From contig CM032132.1 in the NCBI GenBank assembly GCA_018894105.1, forward strand, positions 29,191,379 to 29,255,378: DNA of 64,000 bases, written 5' to 3'. Position 1 is the first letter of the stretch; each line of letters opens with the position of its first letter. The translations under genes were made by a program, and so were the position numbers. This document shows, in pieces, positions 58,824 through 64,000 of this stretch. Below the pieces are notes generated by a model. It saw nothing but the letters and a program-made list of their open reading frames with translations, had not been told where the DNA came from and did no database searches. This DNA comes from Jacaranda mimosifolia. Taxonomy: Eukaryota; Streptophyta; Magnoliopsida; Lamiales; Bignoniaceae.

Positions 58824-59290
58824 CACTACAACAAATTACACTTTTAGTAACGAATAATTTTGTTACCATAAAGATGAAATTCGTTACCCAAAATATTGGT
58901 AACGAATTTTTCGTTACTTAAGTTTAGTGCCCTAAAGCCCGTTGCAAAAGGTTTTAGTAACGAAATTTATGGTTCGTTACAAATGATGGACTTATGGCAA
59001 TGAAATGTATCGTTACCAAAATATGATATTAGTAACAAAAAAGTGTAGTAGTTACAATAGATCTTTATAGCATAACAAAATATTTAGTTACTAAAACATT
59101 AGTAGTTTTGTTGCATTTTATTTTTTCGGTACCAATGCATAATATAATGATATTATTTATTTAATTAAGTATAGTTACTAATTGTTTATGTAACAAAATA
59201 TTTGGTTACAAATAGTTAAATAAAATTTTAATTCAAAAATAAACATTTCGTTACTAATGGAATAAATGACTAAAAGTTTTGTTACTAAAT
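58824..59290 (+). mobile_element. CACTA D, 5' terminal region
   Basis: CACTACAACAAATTACAC at 58824 follows the coding relic directly. GTAACGAA and its complement TTCGTTAC recur at least eight times to about 59060, the usual subterminal pattern. The matching 3' end was not found. 59060-59290 continues with weaker GTTACTAA copies. Confidence 0.6.
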
Positions 59291-59890
59291 GTGTGCACAT
59301 AGGCTCCTGTTTCGGTTGCTTCATATGGATGGGCCATTTGACATCGGGCCTACACCTGCTAGGCCGCCGAACCTTGGGCTTAACCCGGTCCATCGCTCAC
59401 TAGCCCACCAGCAAGAGCGCAACAGGGCCCAGCCACTCGCAAGCAACCCCGTTGTGCTCAACCCAGCACCCACAAGCCCACCAAGCCCAACACTCAGGCC
59501 CACAGCCCACCAACAAGAGCACCACAGGCCGGCCCACCCGAGCTCAGGCCCAACGCCCACACTGGCACACCAGGCCCTGCCCCCCTCCCCCGACCGCAGC
59601 ACCGGCCCACTCGAGCTTAGGCCCAGCGCCCACACCGGCCCATCAGTGCCCAACGCCCATCCATAAGTCCCAGCACCAGCACCCACACTAGCCCACCCGC
59701 AAGGCCCAGCGCCCACACCGTCCCACCCAAGCTCAGGCCCAACGCCTAGCTCCCGCCAGCAGGAGCGGCCGCAGGGCCGGCCCACCCACAAGCTAGCAGC
59801 AAGCCTAGTGCCACACCAGCGCACCCGTAGGCCTAGCCGCAAATTCTTCCCAAACTGCTAGCAGCAGGTTTTGATCCCGTGTCATGCCCA
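59290..59890. repeat. GC-rich GGCCCA-repeat island
   Basis: A sharply bounded GC-rich block in AT-rich DNA. Motifs GCTCAGGCCCAACGCCCACA, GCCCAGCGCCCACACCGGCC and CCACCAACAAGAGC recur imperfectly. Long frames on both strands have low-complexity products (Pro/Ala/His-rich or Gly/Ala/Trp-rich) and are probably not genes. 59891-60245 beyond it is AT-rich with nothing recognisable. Confidence 0.65.
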
Positions 59891-60335
59891 CCTTCAAGCA
59901 TGCACCTAACCATCTTGGTTGCACGTCCAAAAGTTAATATTTGCATTTGCTCAATTACTTATTCGTCTCTTCCATATAGAGCTCTCAATCAATTTCACAT
60001 GTTATCAAGCAAACATAATTTTATTTTTAAAAACAAAATAATAATTGTCATTTGAATAAATAAAATAAGAGTATAAAATAGTGAATTAAACGAAATAAAC
60101 CAAAAGTGTGAGATAATTATATAACATAGCTGCATGAAGCAAAGAAATTTTATTACATATATGTATATATAAATTGTTAGGTAAAAGCTTAATATTTTCG
60201 TAGAAGAGCTTATAATATAAAATACTTTATAAAAAAAATATTTATAAAAAATAATTGGCATTACATATATATATATTAAAAAATTGTGAACAAGACCCTT
60301 TAAAGTAAAAAACGAAGGGCAATCTTACAAGCAAA

Positions 60336-60565
60336 AGTAACAATATTATTAATTCCAGCGGTTAGAAAAATCAGCTCGAAGTTATTCATTTAGGAAATGT
60401 TACACTAACCGCCGCCATTTATTATGAATAAAACCGCCGCTAAATGGCTAATTCAGCTGCGGTTTGGATAAATCGTTGCTTAATCACTGTCAAATTAATA
60501 TTTTGCAGCGGTTGAGACAAATCGTAACAAAATATATGCTGCGATTATCCTATTTTCTTGTAGTG
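60336..60565. mobile_element. CACTA-like 3' terminus with GCGGTT motifs (E)
   Basis: The segment ends CTATTTTCTTGTAGTG at 60565, the complement of a CACTACAAGAAAATAG terminus. GCGGTT/AACCGC motifs (about 60358, 60407, 60433, 60459 and 60506) form subterminal repeats. A degenerate second copy ends at about 61485. The matching 5' end was not found. Confidence 0.5.
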
Positions 60566-61748
60566 TGTATATATATACTATATATATAAATTTGAATGAA
60601 AAATTATATTATATACTTAGTTATAAATATTAAATATTATTTAATTCGGAATGAATAAATATCAAAAATAGATAAAAATAAAAGTAATTTAAATTTTATT
60701 GATAAATTTATATATATGTATATGAAGTATAAATGGAAAAAATAAGTATACACGTATGGATAATTCGAAAGAAAAAAGATAAAAATAAAAATTATTTAAA
60801 ATTTTATAGATAAATATATATATGTATAAAATGAGAATATATGAAATAATGAGAAATTTTGATTTTGATTATTTGAAAGGTTAACAACTTTTTTTTTATT
60901 TTCAAAATATAATATGAATATCCAATTATATTTATACAAAAAATTGAGAATGAATACAATAATTTGTTTTTTCTATATTTTATTTTACATTATAATTTCA
61001 TCCTCATATTTTGTCACTAATTCATATTTTAAAATCAATTTTAAGTTTATAATTATTTTATCAATTTACTATAGTTTTAACTTTATATGACTAATGCCAA
61101 ACTCTTTTTTTCACTTAATTATTCTATAACTAAGTTATGAGTCAAATTAAAAGGTTTCTATTAACTTATATACTAATATTGATTTTAACTTTATAATTAT
61201 TTTATATATTTATTTTGATTTATTTTACTTTTTTTTGTCTTTACTATCATAGTTTTGTCTTAACTTAATTGATTTTTAATCAGAAATTAAAATTAAATAA
61301 GATTGTTTTTTAAAAATAATTGGCATTACATATATATAAATATTAAAAAATTGTGGGCAAAACCCTTTAAAGTTAAAAACAAAGAGCAATCTAATAAGTA
61401 AAAGAAATAATATTATTAATTGCCGCAATTTAGAAAAACCAGCGCAAAGTATATGGCGCGATTAACCTATTTTCTTGTGGCATATATCTATATGCTATAT
61501 ATGTAAATAAGTACGAATGAAAAATTATATTATACATATTTATAAATATTAAATATTATTTAATTCGGAATGAATAAATAGAAAAATAGATAAAAATAAA
61601 AGTAATTTAAATTTTATTGATAAATTTAAAAATATGTATATTATATTTATGTGAATAAGTATAAATAGAAAAAATAAATATACATGTATGAATAATTAGA
61701 AAGAAAAAAGATAAAAATAAAAATTATTTAAAATTTTATAGATAAATT

Positions 61749-61754
<6 letters not shown>

Positions 61755-61789
<35 letters not shown>
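61755..61789. repeat. (TG)17 microsatellite
   Basis: An uninterrupted TG tract of about 35 nt inside the second tandem unit. The first unit has only a short TA run at this place. 61860-62155 after it is AT-rich, with AAAAG repeats near 61895-61915 and no gene. Confidence 0.9.
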
Positions 61790-61792
<3 letters not shown>

Positions 61793-62159
61793 AAATGAGA
61801 ATATATGAAATACTGAGAAATGAGAAACAATGATAAATTTATATATATGTATAAAATGAGAAATATATGAAATAATAGAAGAGAGAAATGAGAATAAAAA
61901 GAAAAGAAAAGAAAAGAATGAAAAAAAAAGAAAAAATAAATAAAATAAGATAATAAAAAGTTATTTAAATTGAATTGCATATATGTGAAATGATTAAGGG
62001 TTTATTGATCTTTTTATATTAAAATTACGTTAAATGGGCAACAAATGTCAAGGGGGAGGCTGTGTGCGTGGTTTTATAAAACATAAAAAAGTTGTTTTGT
62101 ATATAAATATATATATATATATTTTTCACATATGGGTTTGATACTTATTTCACAAATCA

Positions 62160-64000
62160 CATTGGGGTAAATTGCAACTAGCCCAATAAAATTATTACCA
62201 TTTCAATGGAGCCCTTAGTTATCTTTTTTTTGCTTATGTAGTGTTTGGTTATATTGGAAAAATTATATTTTTGGTCTCATTGGATGGGGGGTTTGCATTT
62301 TCGGTAATTAAGTTGACACTTATTGGACCAAAACTCTAAATTTTTTAATACATTTGGGATAGCACCTCAACTTCCATTAGTATTCAGGCAAAATTGTTAA
62401 ATTAAAAAAAATTAATTACCCAACAGCTCAAAATTTGAATTTCCCAATCAACCTTCATTAAAAAATTTTAAAAAATTAATAAAAAATTTAAAAGTATATA
62501 ACAAAATCCTCATAAAAAAATTTATATCTCAATATAAATATATATAAAATAAATACCATATAAATATACATAAATATATATATATATAACACTCACCCCC
62601 TCTCCCCCAACCCCTCACCGTCGGCCATGGCCAGAGGCCGCCTGAACATGGCCGGCCGCTGGGTTTGGCCATGGCCGGTGGCTGGCCATGGAAATATGGC
62701 CAGCAACCAGCGGCCGGCCATGGCCAAGCCTGGGGTGGGGTTGGCGCGGTGGGGGGGCTAGTTGGAAGAGGCAGGGGTAGGTGAGGGGGTGTGGAAGAAG
62801 GAGAAAATATATATATATATATATATATTTACTTATTTATTTATTATACATTAATAAATTTTAATTAAATTAACTTAAATTAAATTTTTTTACTTATGTT
62901 ATTTATTTAAAATCATTACTTATTTTGTTCAAAATAATTACAAATATTTATTTATTTAAAATTATTAAAATTATATTGTTAGGATAAAATTTTAGATTTT
63001 ATTTTTATTTAAATTATTTATTTTGATAAATAAATAAATTTAATTTTTTATTTATATACACACACACATTAAGGTCTCGCAAGGTTCCAACACTATATCT
63101 CCCACATTTTGACTTATTTATTTTTTATTAATTGATAAATTTAATGAAATTAGTTTAAATTAGGGCTTATTTGTTTATAAATTGGAGCATTTTGTCAAAA
63201 TATTTTAGCTATATGATTTTTTGGAAGTGGGGTTGGAGAATGTGATGGTTGTTTGTTTGTATTTTGGGTGATAGGTGAAAAATGAACTGGGAGAAAATTA
63301 TTTATTTATTTGTGTTTTAGAAGGGAACAAGATATCATATCAAGAATATTTTTATTGGGTTGACAGGGTGAAATAGACATTTTAAAATTGCTAGTGTTAG
63401 TATGATATTTTTAGATCTTATTTTTATTTTTAAATTATTTATTTTAGTTAATAAATATTTTTTTATATTTAATACATATATTTAACTTAATATAAATAAA
63501 TTATTTTAGATATGACTATTTTTTTAATATTATTGAGATGTAATTTAAAAATAAAATAATATTTAATTAAGAGATGGATTTGATTTTTATTTTAATTTTA
63601 TTATTAATAAATATGTTTAATTAAATATGATTAAATTACTTTACATATGTTGATGATTTTAAATTTTTATTTTTTTAATCCAACTTTAATTAAAAGATTA
63701 TTTAATATTTAAAAAATTATTAATAAAATTATTTAAATTTATTCTGAGTAATTTAAATAATATTAAAGTTAAACCCCCATGTTAAAGTTACAAATAAGTC
63801 CAAGGGTATTTTTGTCTTAAAGATAATCAAAACAACTTTTGAAGGATATTTTTTAATTTTAATATAAATTTTCAACCGACGTCTACAAATTTGTTAAGGA
63901 TGCTAACAATTCTTCAAATATTTAATTAAATATATGGGGATAAAAAATAATTTTATTAAACTTATAACTATATTACTAAGTTTATATTATAGTGTCGTGA
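62160..64000 (+). repeat. AT-rich repeat with GC-rich palindromic core, copy 3
   Basis: It begins GGGGTAAATTGCAACTAG near 62164. The core (62591-62795) is C-rich on the left, G-rich on the right, and holds three perfect GGCCATGGCC palindromes (62623-62632, 62667-62676 and 62716-62725). The AT-rich arm to about 63560 matches the 5.3-kb copy in reverse. TA runs bound the core on both sides. No gene was found to the window end. Confidence 0.55.

Larger units (their letters stand above)
60246..61860. repeat. Tandem duplication with a period near 1.07 kb
   Basis: 60246-60860 and 61316-61860 share AATAATTGGCATTACATATA, ACCCTTTAAAGT, TATCCTATTTTCTTGTAGTG (TAACCTATTTTCTTGTGGCA in the second) and GAAAAATTATATTATA. 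They also share AATATTATTTAATTCGGAAT and AAAAATAAAAGTAATTTAAA in the same order. The second copy lacks about 120 bp of the GCGGTT-rich part. The DNA between them (60861-61315) is AT-rich without a gene. Confidence 0.8.

Noticed and set aside
59321..59842. 173-codon Gly/Ala/Trp-rich minus-strand frame
   Set aside because: It is a product of the GC-rich repeat. Low complexity and open frames on both strands follow from composition.
61696..61980. 94-codon minus-strand frame rich in Phe, His and Thr
   Set aside because: It is the translation of the TG microsatellite and A-rich DNA, and is not protein-like.

Overview
The window is nuclear DNA from a flowering plant, probably a dicot. It is strongly AT-rich, has GT-AG introns and poly-TA microsatellites, carries a land-plant-type CYP71 cytochrome P450, and is otherwise almost entirely plant transposable elements in nested, decayed form. 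The species cannot be fixed from the sequence alone.

Only one gene looks intact: a two-exon microsomal P450 (3210-4975, + strand, 498 aa, CYP71A-like). Its upstream region carries a diverged tandem duplication of about 355 bp. It lies between two members of an unclassified AT-rich repeat with a GC-rich palindromic core (about 0.76-2.29 kb and 5.28-5.87 kb). A third member lies at the far right (62.16-64.0 kb).

From 7.0 to 18.8 kb is a composite Ty3/gypsy chromovirus of Tekay/Del type on the minus strand. It has three LTRs, one internally deleted to 206 bp, and two partial internal regions. A copy of the left flank is embedded inside it, and the same 5-bp target duplication (ACTCG) occurs three times. 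From 21.5 to 38.9 kb is a CACTA (En/Spm) transposon relic on the minus strand. It was split by a 13.9-kb Tat-lineage gypsy element (21971-35880, target duplication AACCT). That element encodes gag, protease, RT, two RNase H domains and integrase on the minus strand. On the opposite strand, between pol and the 3' LTR, it carries a decayed plant mobile domain (PMD) gene, next to a 0.9-kb AT-rich minisatellite.

From about 40.6 to 55.6 kb is a second CACTA relic on the plus strand. Its transposase gene was cut in two by a second Tekay-type element (43053-54778) with LTRs of about 2.9 kb and a perfect initiator-Met primer-binding site. This element also has an extra coiled-coil/acidic ORF ahead of gag, which is conserved in the first Tekay element. 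From 55.6 to 60.6 kb are further CACTA pieces: a TNP2-type transposase relic, a 5' end with GTAACGAA repeats and a 3' end with GCGGTT repeats. A 0.6-kb GC-rich GGCCCA-repeat island also lies here. The right end is AT-rich, with a tandem duplication of roughly 1.07-kb period, a (TG)17 tract and the third GC-core repeat.

The transposon reading frames contain stops, frameshifts or lost catalytic residues, so none looks autonomous. Ages and identities were judged by eye; no alignments or database searches were run.
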